From the NCBI GenBank assembly GCA_035235625.1, contig CP141141.1:45841719-45905718 (forward strand): a DNA stretch of 64,000 nt, written 5' to 3'. The stretch's first letter is position 1. Each line of letters begins with the position of its first letter. Under the pieces are notes generated by a model. It searched no databases. It was given only the letters and a program-made list of their open reading frames with translations, and had not been told where the DNA came from. The position numbers were made by a program, and so were the translations under genes. Below, piece after piece: positions 37,201 to 46,443 of this stretch. Source of the stretch: Saururus chinensis (taxonomy: Eukaryota > Streptophyta > Magnoliopsida > Piperales > Saururaceae).

Positions 37201-38566
37201 GGAAGGATGGTATTGCGGACCTCTAGGCCTTCATCTTGCTCCCAAGCAAGCCCAGGACCGCTATACATGTTTTTGACCAGTAAAGTGCAGGATTTGTCAG
37301 GGTAGAAGTGAACTCTGCTGCAGCGAGAACCAAACCGACAAGCTCCAGTTTTAAAATGAAATGGACAATGAGCTTTGTCCTACCAAAGTGCAATTGAGAA
37401 GAAAAACAGAACCACACATAAGAATCTGAGTTGAAAGCTATTATCAGTACAAGAGTCACAAACAAGAGCTTTCTTTTTACCAACAAACAATTATCTGATG
37501 TAAAAAACATGTTATACTACTTTACAACCATTGTCTGTTTCATGTTTGCCTAATTTCTCGTTGCTAAGTGCTAGTTACCATCTACGTCAGTCAGATCATA
37601 AAACAAGTTCAAAATTATAGTAACCAATCCAAAAAGTAATTAAATTAGGAAGAAATTATTTTCATGTGTTACTTGTTCAGTTCCAAAATTGGGTGTCTGC
37701 TGAGCAACATTTCCCAACAGTTGTTGTGATGAAGCATGATTGTAAGCATCGAAGGCTGCAGACTGTGGGGGAAGAGGGTTTGATGTAGGCCTGTCATCAT
37801 CCTGGAAAAAACAATAGGAAAACACTAACTCACTAAGTAAATGTCAATCGGTATGCAAGACTACAAAATGAAACCAGAACATATTAACTGCAAAATGTCA
37901 GCCAGTTTAAGAAACAATATATAGACCAAACATTAAGTGCGGTAATGGGGACCTTTATTTCAGCTTGTTGATGCGCATTTGTATTGGCAACCTTCACTTT
38001 TCTCTTTTTCACAATTATCTCATTTCCTTGCCAGATAATTTCGGCAGGACCATCTTCAACATATTCCTCGTCGTCATCTTCATCGAGTTCCGTCTCCTAA
38101 GTACAAAGCACAAAAGTATATAAAAAAAAGAATAGAAATCCTTCCCAACATGTGACGGAAACTTATTCAATAAAATTTATAACATCATATATACAGAAAA
38201 GCAGCGAAAGAAGGAAGGCGTAGAGACCGGATTTTTCCTTGATTCATCGTTGATTTTGTTCCGTTCTTCCTCCTCGGCCTCCCTCTTTGCAGCAGCTTCG
38301 AGCCACGCCTTTTCCCGTTCTTCAAACTCCCTCCTCTGCCTCTCCAGTAGCTCCGCCTCTTCCTGCTCCTTCAACCTGATGAGAGCCTGCTCTTCCGGAT
38401 CGTTCAACCGGGCCTCCTCATCCTCGATCTCTGTCAACGCATTCTGCTGCCTGACCAGCTTCCTCTTCAGCTTCTTCAGGGCCTTGCGCTTCTCCTTGCG
38501 CGTTAGGGTTAGGGTTTCCGCCACTTCGGGTCGGCCATCTTCCACTTCAGGAACGGGCTCCGCCAT
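32882..38566 (-). CDS. RGH3: U2AF35-related splicing factor (ZRSR2/RGH3 type)
   Basis: This is a nuclear pre-mRNA splicing factor. The family helps recognise the 3' splice site, mainly of U12-type introns. Minus-strand exons: 38566-38228, 38096-37953, 37801-37673, 37379-37221, 35834-35742, 35112-34996, 34715-34641, 34507-34287 (or to 34182), 33941-32882. With the first choice the CDS is 2337 nt, 778 residues. Order of parts: charged N-terminal coiled coil with [13 protein letters not shown] and an E/R-rich heptad region (residues about 20-105); the acidic [12 protein letters not shown] then [14 protein letters not shown] finger 1 ([22 protein letters not shown]); UHM-type RRM with [16 protein letters not shown] and [13 protein letters not shown] finger 2 ([21 protein letters not shown] then LHCF) and [12 protein letters not shown]; and a long C-terminal tail rich in Arg, Ser, Lys and acidic residues encoded by one 1060-nt exon. 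The start ATG opens directly on the coiled-coil frame. The border of exons 8 and 9 is uncertain because of a (CT)n tract. Family certain; the name follows maize RGH3 and Arabidopsis C3H5. Confidence 0.9.
34186..34281. repeat. (GT)n/(GA)n compound microsatellite
   Basis: GTGTGT followed by several GA runs broken by GTGTG. It abuts the 3' end of exon 8 of the U2AF35-related gene (minus strand, where it reads as CT and CA repeats). Confidence 0.9.
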
Positions 38567-40059
38567 TCCTAGCAACGGGGGCAGTCGGTCTCGTCTCGGG
38601 GCTGGGCGACGACGGCAGAGTCGATTGCAACTCACAGTTTGTACAAAAGCCGGTGAGTGGGACGAGGGCGGCAAGGGCCGATGGCGCGAAGTTTAGAGTC
38701 CCCGTGGCCGATGGGGACCCAAGCAAGGCATTGTAGATCAACAAAGTGCACTCCACCTGTTACTTTTTTCAGTAAAAACTTGATGTAGCCAGTCATCGTA
38801 AAAACATAGCTGTTAACGAGCCGACTCATTTTTATACTTATCCATAGTAGAGTGCTACTATATGGATCCTGCAATCCGCTGTATTTTAATGTTTTTATTT
38901 TTTTTATTTTCTTGATAAATTATTAAATATCTAAATTTTTTACTTAGTTACTAGTTCCATTTTTTGGTAAGATGGGTTACACATTTCCTTATCATTTTTT
39001 TTTTATAATCATATCTACACATCATATTTAGTTACATTCAAATAAGATCAAGTCGAGTTTGATCATATCTTTACAAATGGAACTCAAACTCTTCTTATAC
39101 TTGACTCGAGTTCAAATTTGAATTTAAATATAATTTTAAAATTATTATTATATATATATATATATGTACACTTGGTAATCTATCATCAATTGAGTCTTGA
39201 GATAAAAATGAAGCAAATGAAGTTGAAGAAGAGAAAATGATCTTGTTAGATTCGTGTTGTAGTTGGAAGGGAAGTAACCTGGCCAAAAGAGGAACAATTG
39301 TAATTCGATAGATTTATGGTGTTGCTGCTAGAGATGGATTGGCTCAATAGGGTGGCCATGGTTGAATGAAGACGAGTTGAAGAATAATTCTGCAAATAAG
39401 AGAAAGCAGGAGTTAAAGTCATCATAGTGCTAGTGCTGGAGGAAATATTCAGGATTAATTAAAGAGTCATGGATTCAGGGAGACGAAGAAGAAGAGTTCA
39501 ACGGATAGTGTAAGAGAAAGACTTAGGTTCTAGTAGAACCCGATGTCATACAAAAAATAAAGATGGGTCCCACATTGTTGGTCAATTAGAAGTCTATTGT
39601 GCAATAGATTTCAACTCAGAAATGGGTGACAAAATGGACTCTAAAGAAGAGAAAAACCTATAAATACCTATCTCTAATCCTTTAAATAGTGTCTTATAGT
39701 ATAGTAGCACAGAAATATTTTGTGAGCAACGAGCATAATTTTGAAGACATGTAGTGCTGAGTTCAAGTGTCTGATTAAATACGCATCTTCATTCAAAATC
39801 ATTTGCGCCTTATTTTATTTTATGTGCTTTTTAAATTAATCTTTCTTGACTAGTATGTTTTATATAAAACTTAGTGTGTTGAACAAATATGATCAATAAT
39901 TTCTTTTAATATTTGCAAAAAGAAGGCTGAAATATTGGGCTTGCCTTTGCACTTTGCATACTTTCTCCCTGATGATCTAAATGCCAAATAAATGAAGTAA
40001 CCAATTGAACTAAAAGTAAGACATAAGCATCAAATATTGGGATATTCATTACTCCTTTA

Positions 40060-40258
40060 CTCCTTCCGTCTTATATTAATAGTTGTATTTGGGGAAAATA
40101 GTTTTTATTAAATGGTAAAACTCACATCTAAGAGAAAGAAAAATAAGCTTATAATACTTTTTTTTAAGAACCCAACCACTTAAATAGAAAAAAAAGAAGC
40201 TATTAATATGGAACAAAGTTTTTTGCCAAATGGAGCTATTAATATAGGACAAATGGAT
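40060..40258. mobile_element. Stowaway-like MITE, about 199 bp
   Basis: The left end CTCCTTCCGTCTTATATTAA and the complement of the right end (ATCCATTTGTCCTATATTAA) are inverted, flanked by TA on both sides. CTCC(C/T)TCCGTC ends with a TA duplication are the mark of Stowaway (Tc1/mariner-type) MITEs. The sequence between is AT-rich and non-coding. Confidence 0.6.
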
Positions 40259-40290
40259 TATTATTTAATACTTAAGCATTCATATGCTTT

Positions 40291-40292
<2 letters not shown>

Positions 40293-40382
<90 letters not shown>
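40293..40382. repeat. (AT)n microsatellite, about 45 units
   Basis: An uninterrupted run of about 90 bases of alternating A and T. It is the longest simple repeat in the window and makes the overlapping Tyr-Ile open frame meaningless. Confidence 0.95.
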
Positions 40383-40385
<3 letters not shown>

Positions 40386-40556
40386 GTTTGAGGCCAAGTC
40401 GAGGCTTGGGTTTGAATCAAATAATAAAGTTCAAACTCAAGCCAAGCTTCAAATTTTTAGTTCGAGCTAAGATATTTGAGCTTCAAGCCGAGTTGGGCTT
40501 GAATAGCAAGCCTAGCGAGCCCAATACTCGGCTCGTTAACACCCATAACTGACACA

Positions 40557-41105
40557 TAGTGTTGGCTGCAAATGTCAGTTATCTAATATTTGAGCCATGT
40601 CAAAAGTGTTTGTGGCCGCATTTGGCCGAATTTTTTTGTCTTGACAATTTTTGAACATGATAACAGACAAAGACCTTGTTTGACCACTTATCTTATGTTT
40701 GGTTAATTCTAAATGTAATTTATATTTTTACATAAAATGACATTTTTTGTTTCTCTATAACTACTTTTCAGCATCATTTTCTTATACGTAAGTTTTTAAT
40801 AATTAAAATATAATCATGCTAATGTTATATTCAAATTGTTTATTAAAATTAATTACTAAATAATCTTATGTTCTATATTAATAGTTCAATTTGGTTATTC
40901 AAAATGAATTGTGTAGGAGTATATGGAAAGAAAGTTCATTAGTAATATCTACAAATGAAAAAATGACATATATAAATTTAAACTAATATTATATACTAAG
41001 TTATTCAATACGAAGATATTTACCCCTACTTAGTCATAGTCATTGACGCCTCTCTCATTCTCTCCAACAGCCTTAGCCGGCATAAGATTAAGTATACCCA
41101 CTTGC
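40557..41105. repeat. Uninterrupted copy of the repeat split at 3028-4875
   Basis: It shares with the left-hand copy, in the same order: CCATGTC, GACAATTTT, CAAAGAC.TTGTTTG, TTTCTCTATAACTA, TATAATCAT, TCAATTTGG, CTCTCTC, TCTCCAAC and AAGTATACCCA. It lacks the foldback insert. Confidence 0.6.
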
Positions 41106-42240
41106 AATAAGGGGCTCGTTTGGAGCTCATTACAATTTACAAGTGGGCTTATTGTAAAACCTTCCCCATTGAAAAGGTTTGGTATATTTTGTTAACATTT
41201 TCCCATGTTTAAGTTTAAGAAGACTAACTCTAAAGGGCGATTGCATGGTGGATAACAGACTGCAAGTCTTCTTTCCAACCTTTCAATTGCAAGGCCATCT
41301 TCTAGATAAATTATGCTAGCACTTAGAATAGTTTTTTTTCTTGAAAGATTTAAGACGGGGTCGGCTTTGGCATGACCCTAAGAAACTCACACAGTTTACA
41401 AAAAAAATGAATAATAATATAAAATAAAAGCAACTCGCATATGTCTCAAATAAAATGCAATTTTATTTTAATAAAATAGGTACAGAAATGCACTAGGAAA
41501 TTAGAATCGATCGGCACGACTTGACAAGTCAGCAAACGAAGATTACAAAGAAAGGAATGCAAAATGACTAACACCCTGATAGTGACGTAGATGCCTGATC
41601 TAAGTACAAGAGAAGGAGTTAAGGACAAAGTTTGCAAGCTGGTTTGCGATGCAGCTTGTTTTTATGTAAATATGGAGAGAATAAATGTCCAAGAAGGAAG
41701 AATGCTTCTGATTTTCTGCCCTTCCCTTCATGGGCTCCTGCCAATCCGTCAGGGGAACTAGGACAATTGGGGAGTCCTGGTATTGCCACAGTGCTAATTT
41801 AGAGAACTTGTGATGAAGAGAATACTAAACGCATGAAAGAAGTAGAAGAGAATAGTGAAAATTCTATAAACACTTTTATAAATAGAAAAGTTATAACAAC
41901 ATGAAAATAGGTTTTCTCGTCGGTAGTGGTTATGTGAAACTTCTTGATGCAACTGATTATTTTTATGTAAGTGTTAATTATCGTCACTAAGAAAGAAGAA
42001 AATTATGACAAATAAATTTTAGTTACAAATGCTCCGAAAATATAATAATATAATGTTTCTCTCTCTATGTATATATAATCACTAAATAAAATATAAAAAA
42101 TAGAAACTCACTTAGGTAGCATTACAATCTAGTTCTTCGTATCTTCTTTTCTTTACATTCTTATAAATTACTCATAAAAAAACTATTTATCACCCATTAA
42201 TATACATATACAAAATTCTAAATACATATAAAAAGAGAAA
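41106..42240. other. Gene-free interval
   Basis: AT-rich sequence with no conserved frame. Part of it (about 41425-41770) is less AT-rich but gives no recognisable product on either strand. Confidence 0.35.
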
Positions 42241-42242
42241 CA

Positions 42243-42425
42243 CTTTATAAATTAAGGCTATCACTAGTGTCATGCTTTATTTTTTGAAAAAATATTTTAA
42301 TTTTTCTTTTGTAAACTAAGGCTACTCCCCCCGTGTCATGCTTTAGCTTTTGAAGAAATATTTTAATTATTTTTCTGTAAACTAAGGCTAGTCCCTTAAG
42401 TATCATACTTATTTTAAAAAAGTTA
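42243..42425. repeat. 65-bp tandem repeat, about 2.7 copies
   Basis: The core AAGGCTA recurs at 42254, 42318 and 42384, followed each time by GTGTCATGCTTTA or a variant and an AT-rich tail. The spacing is 64 and 66. Confidence 0.75.
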
Positions 42426-42782
42426 TTGGGTATATTAAAATGATATCATGTTGACCATTCATCATATATTAATAGCTCCATTTGGTCTTTCAATTAAACT
42501 AATTTTAGTTCATCTTGAAAAACTAAATAGAGTTATTAAATTGGGGCAAAAGGAGTGCATTAGTGTTTATATTTCCAAAAATTTTATTTTTAAAAAATAT
42601 ATATTATACATAGAAATTATATATCCATTACAATTTAACATGTATATATATCATATAAATATTTTATATGAGTTTGGGTCCGAGGGTGCGCAATGTCAAG
42701 GCTCACGCAGTTGTAGATAAGCCTAAGCTCATATAAACGAGTCTCATATATCATGACACATGATATTAGTACATATATGTAA

Positions 42783-43008
42783 TTATATATATATATATAT
42801 ATATATAATTTTAAAATTATATTCGGGTTCAAGCTCGAGCCGAGTAGAGTTGAGTTCGAGTTTTATTTAAGTAAAGCCGTGTCGAATAAGAATATACTCG
42901 AACTCGGATCAAACCTATTCGAGTTCAAGCCAAGCCCGATTTAAACCAAGCCTACTTTGAGCCGAGCCAAGTCGGGCCTACTCAACAAGCTAGCTCATAT
43001 AGTTAACA
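42783..43008. repeat. AT-repeat plus CTCGAG-rich transposon fragment
   Basis: An (AT)n run is followed by ATTTTAAAATTATATTCGGG and repeated CTCGAG, GCCGAGCC and CAAGCC phrases, ending near AGTTAAC. The start matches the complement of 39080-39160, so both are pieces of the GTTAACGAGCC family. Confidence 0.55.
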
Positions 43009-43244
43009 ACCATATTGTTATACAAGGAATAATTACTATGACATGTTCTAAAGCGTATGTGTTTATACTTAATTTGAAGGTCGTTTTTGTAATGGGTACA
43101 TGACTGTAAAAAAGGTTATTAAAGAATAAAGAATGTGATATATTTCTTGCCAAAATTCTTCCGTACAGGGATTTGCCAATCCATGCCTTGATGCTAAGAT
43201 ATCAACCCTCCTGAGCAATTAAAAAAAGCATATGCTTTTGTGCC

Positions 43245-45728
43245 TTACACCAACATACGTATATTTCTAGCTAATGTACTACATACAAAATGGTCAGGCA
43301 TGACACCATCCGCTACCATCCTACTGTACAACATATTGGCTTCAGCTAACCTTCCTATTTTGCAAAAGCTAGCTATCAAAATCCCATAAGCAACAACATC
43401 AGGCAACAGGCCTCTATCAATGGCACAGTGAAATGCCAAGGATGCCTCGTGCAATCGACCTTCTTTGGATAGGCCATCAATAAGAACACTGTAACTAACA
43501 ATATTTGGGCATATCCTGTTTCTAAGCATCTCTTCATGAAGTTCAATCGCATTGTCAAATTGTTGAGATTTAAAATACCCGTCAATCAAACAACTGTAAG
43601 TTATAACATTGGGTTCCCAACCCCTCTGAAGCATGGAGTGGTAAAAAGTCACAGCATCTTCCAATTTGCCTTCTTTACAGAAAGCGTCAATCAATATGGT
43701 AAAGGTTATAATATTTGGTTGAACCTTTTTTAACATCATCTCTTCGTACAGTCGAACAGCTTCAGACAATCTTTTTGTATAGCAGTAACCAGTGAGCATT
43801 GTGTTAAACGTGATTACATCTGGTTCAGGCCCATACTCTACACACTGCTCAAAAAGTTCAGATGCCTTTTCCAAATGATTTTCTTTGAAGAAACCACTAA
43901 TAAGAACATTACAAATAGCAATATCAGGAATAACACCATCTTTAACCATCATCTCAGCAAGCTTCAATCCTGCCACTAAATTATTCTGCTTGCATAAGCC
44001 ATCTATCAGAATGCAGTATGTAACAGCATCCGGTGAAAAGCCTGTCTTCAGCAAGTGAAAGAAAACCCCCAATGCATCCCTCAATCTACCTTCTTTGGCC
44101 ACTCCTCTAATGAGTATAGTAAAGGTAACTACATCAGGAAGCAAATTGTGTAGTCTCATCAATCTAAGAGTCTTCCACGCATCCTGTATTTTATTCTTTC
44201 GACACCAACCATCTATTAGTACATTATAAGTAAACAAGTTGGGTTCTAATCTGTCTTTGAGGAAAAACCTAAGAGCATCTCTCATATTTCCTGCCTTCGA
44301 AAGACCCTTTATCATCACACAGTTAATGACAGTATCAGGACTCAAACCCTCCTTTAGCATGTTACCATACAAACTGATTGCACCTTTCAAACCACCCCTG
44401 CTGCAAAAGAACCCATCAATGAGACTGCTATAGGTAACAAGCGTTGCTTTACGTCCACATTTTATGAGCATACCAAAAACTCCACAAGCCTCAAGAATTT
44501 GATGACTTTGACACAATCCATTAATAAGAATGCTGTATGTAACAACGTTCGGTTGGATACCCTCCTGCCTCATTTTTGCATATATCTCAAACGCCTTTTT
44601 TTCTCTAATCCTAACATATCCATCTATAAGTGAACTAAATATCACCACGTCTGGTTTAACTCCAAATTTTAAGGCAGTCAAAAGAAGAGCATGACCCTCA
44701 CTAACTCTCCCCCCCTTACAAAAGCCATTTATAAGACTACCACAAACAACCACATCTGGAGTTACTCCCATGTCCAGCATAACCTTGTAAATCTCCGTTG
44801 CCTCATCCAGTCTAGCCACCTTGCAGTACCCATCAATCAAAGTACTAAACATCACAACATTTGGTCGAGGACTCGATCCTAGCATCATGTCAAAGAATTC
44901 CCTTGCAGTACTCAACTGCTTATCTTTGCACAAAGTGCTCAACACTTTATTACAAGCCACCACATCTGGTACAAGGCCCATGGACACCATTAATCGATGG
45001 AAATTCAATCCTTTCTCAGCCTCTCCTTTCTTGAAAAATGCACTTACCACAAAGCTATAGACTGGAAAATCCTCCCCGACCATACACGCGCTTAGAGACC
45101 TGTACCACTTCAGTATCAAATCAACTCGCTCGGAATTCACCAAAGAATCCAACAGAGCCAAACGTGCATAAGACGAAACATAAATATCCGATTCACAAAT
45201 TCGCAGGAAAACCTCAACCGATAGATCGGCGGAAGCAGCACGACAGTAGCATCGCAGTAGAAAGCTATAAACCGTGCTCGGGTTCGAATGGTATACCTTA
45301 AAACCCTCTGAAAGCACAAAGAAAATGTCGCTGGACTCCGCAAACCGCCTGATCATGCTCTCAACGATCGAGCGGGCGGGATCAAACATCCGCCTGGACA
45401 GCAACAGATGCACGACAGCGCAATAAGATTGAAGGGTGTGAGAAAACCCCAGCAAGCCTTCACACCACTCGAAGAACTGGACAGCAGAGTGCGGGGTCGA
45501 CCGCAGGCGGCGGAGGACGGATTCGACATGGGCGGGGCTGAGCTGGGAGAGGGGCAATCCGTCCAAGAGATTGGGATTCCGGCGAGCGAAGGCGAGCGAG
45601 ACCTGGTCTAGGGTTTTGAGCAGTGTGGAGTCGGACTTCTTGATGGAGGAGAAGTAGGCACGGATAGGACGAACGAAGAAGAAGGAGGAAGGCGGCGCTC
45701 TGGTTATCACCTTCGACGCGGATAGCAT
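43245..45728 (-). CDS. P-class pentatricopeptide repeat protein
   Basis: This is an RNA-binding PPR protein, in the family used for organellar RNA stability, splicing or translation. One uninterrupted exon of 2484 nt encodes 827 residues. The N-terminus MLSASKVITRAPPSSFFFV is basic and hydroxylated with no acidic residue for about 30 positions, as in a mitochondrial targeting peptide. From about residue 240 to the end there are at least 16 consecutive 35-residue motifs of the type VVTYSILINGLC...G..P(D/N), with about three weaker ones before them. There is no E, DYW or other editing tail, so it is a pure P-type. One motif (GYVRIREKKAFEIYAKM) is one residue short. The overall pattern resembles Arabidopsis At1g31840, from memory; the target RNA is unknown. 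The start is the first ATG in frame, about 100 bp from a hAT-like MITE that lies upstream. Confidence 0.93.
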   Translation of the reverse strand: MLSASKVITRAPPSSFFFVRPIRAYFSSIKKSDSTLLKTLDQVSLAFARRNPNLLDGLPLSQLSPAHVESVLRRLRSTPHSAVQFFEWCEGLLGFSHTLQSYCAVVHLLLSRRMFDPARSIVESMIRRFAESSDIFFVLSEGFKVYHSNPSTVYSFLLRCYCRAASADLSVEVFLRICESDIYVSSYARLALLDSLVNSERVDLILKWYRSLSACMVGEDFPVYSFVVSAFFKKGEAEKGLNFHRLMVSMGLVPDVVACNKVLSTLCKDKQLSTAREFFDMMLGSSPRPNVVMFSTLIDGYCKVARLDEATEIYKVMLDMGVTPDVVVCGSLINGFCKGGRVSEGHALLLTALKFGVKPDVVIFSSLIDGYVRIREKKAFEIYAKMRQEGIQPNVVTYSILINGLCQSHQILEACGVFGMLIKCGRKATLVTYSSLIDGFFCSRGGLKGAISLYGNMLKEGLSPDTVINCVMIKGLSKAGNMRDALRFFLKDRLEPNLFTYNVLIDGWCRKNKIQDAWKTLRLMRLHNLLPDVVTFTILIRGVAKEGRLRDALGVFFHLLKTGFSPDAVTYCILIDGLCKQNNLVAGLKLAEMMVKDGVIPDIAICNVLISGFFKENHLEKASELFEQCVEYGPEPDVITFNTMLTGYCYTKRLSEAVRLYEEMMLKKVQPNIITFTILIDAFCKEGKLEDAVTFYHSMLQRGWEPNVITYSCLIDGYFKSQQFDNAIELHEEMLRNRICPNIVSYSVLIDGLSKEGRLHEASLAFHCAIDRGLLPDVVAYGILIASFCKIGRLAEANMLYSRMVADGVMPDHFVCSTLARNIRMLV

Positions 45729-45828
45729 TCGGCCGCTCCTGCTCGCACACTTCTGCCCGTCCCTGTTTCGTCATGTTTTGGCGCCTGATATTCGTTCCCT
45801 CCTGCCTGCGCTTGGCCCGGGCGTTGCA

Positions 45829-46166
45829 TAGGGATGGCCAAAAATGCTGGCGGCCCACACGCCCGCACCAGCGGGTCGGGCTTCGGTCCGGCCCAAGAAG
45901 CACGTAAGCCGGGCCAGGCCATCTATTTTGCCATTTTGGGCAGCAACCCGTACCCTTTAGGGCTCAAGCCGGCCCGGCTCACGAGCCTGCCCAGCGAGGG
46001 CTATCTCAAACCCCGGCCGTCGTGACTAACTTTTTTTTTAAAAATAAAAAAATAGCTGGGACTAGCGGGCATGGCCGCCGCATGGCTACCCTCCCAGCCT
46101 TTTGGGACCGGCCTCCTCCATTGTAGGATACAACGGTCTCGGGCCGTAGCATGGCTACCACCCCTA
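45829..46166. mobile_element. Small hAT-like MITE upstream of PPR gene
   Basis: The left end is TAGGGATGGCC and the right end the complement of TAGGGGTGGTAGCC. The inside is rich in GGCCCGGCC/GCCGGCCC. The flanking 8-mers (GCGTTGCA, CGTTAATA) match only in part; the right one runs into an AT microsatellite. It starts 100 bp upstream of the PPR start codon. Confidence 0.5.
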
Positions 46167-46168
46167 CG

Positions 46169-46171
<3 letters not shown>

Positions 46172-46212
<41 letters not shown>
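46172..46212. repeat. (AT)n microsatellite
   Basis: About 20 TA units directly beside the hAT-like MITE. Confidence 0.95.
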
Positions 46213-46215
<3 letters not shown>

Positions 46216-46443
46216 TTTTTTATATGAACCCTGGCTCATATACACCTACGTGAGCTCGGGTTCTATGGGCCATCAAATTTATATCTGGTGGCCCATAATA
46301 CTTATGAGCATTTAAATTCATGAGTATTATGGTCCGCTAGATGTAAATCCAACGGCCCATAGAGCCCGGGCTCATATAAATGGGTCTTTTATATATATAT
46401 ATATAGGTCAACTTGTATAATATTGGTGGGGTGCAGATAAGGG
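46213..46443. repeat. Small inverted repeat around 'gagcccgggctcat'
   Basis: The phrases 'gggctcatatacacc...gagctcgggttctatgggcc' (46232-46270) and 'ggcccatagagcccgggctcatat' (46353-46377) face each other across about 90 bp, with 'ctggtggcccataatacttatgag' mirrored as 'ctcatgagtattatggtccgctag' nearer the centre. This is a compact foldback of about 160 bp with no coding. Confidence 0.55.

Larger units (their letters stand above)
38811..40541. mobile_element. Possible hAT-like element with GTTAACGAGCC ends
   Basis: The left end TGTTAACGAGCCGACTC and the complement of the right end (TGTTAACGAGCCGAGTA) are inverted. The flanking 8-mers AACATAGC and CCCATAAC agree at 5 of 8. It could be one 1.7-kb element with later insertions (Stowaway at 40060, AT expansion at 40293), or two separate fragments of the same family. 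Subterminal DNA is rich in 'caagctcgag/ctcgagttc' phrases shared with 42810-43008 and 59985-60355. Confidence 0.45.

Noticed and set aside
38250..38696. 148-codon plus-strand Ser-rich frame
   Set aside because: Antisense of the coiled-coil exon 1 of the U2AF35-related gene.
40208..40552. 114-codon frame with a long Tyr-Ile repeat
   Set aside because: It is the translation of an (AT)n microsatellite plus a transposon fragment.
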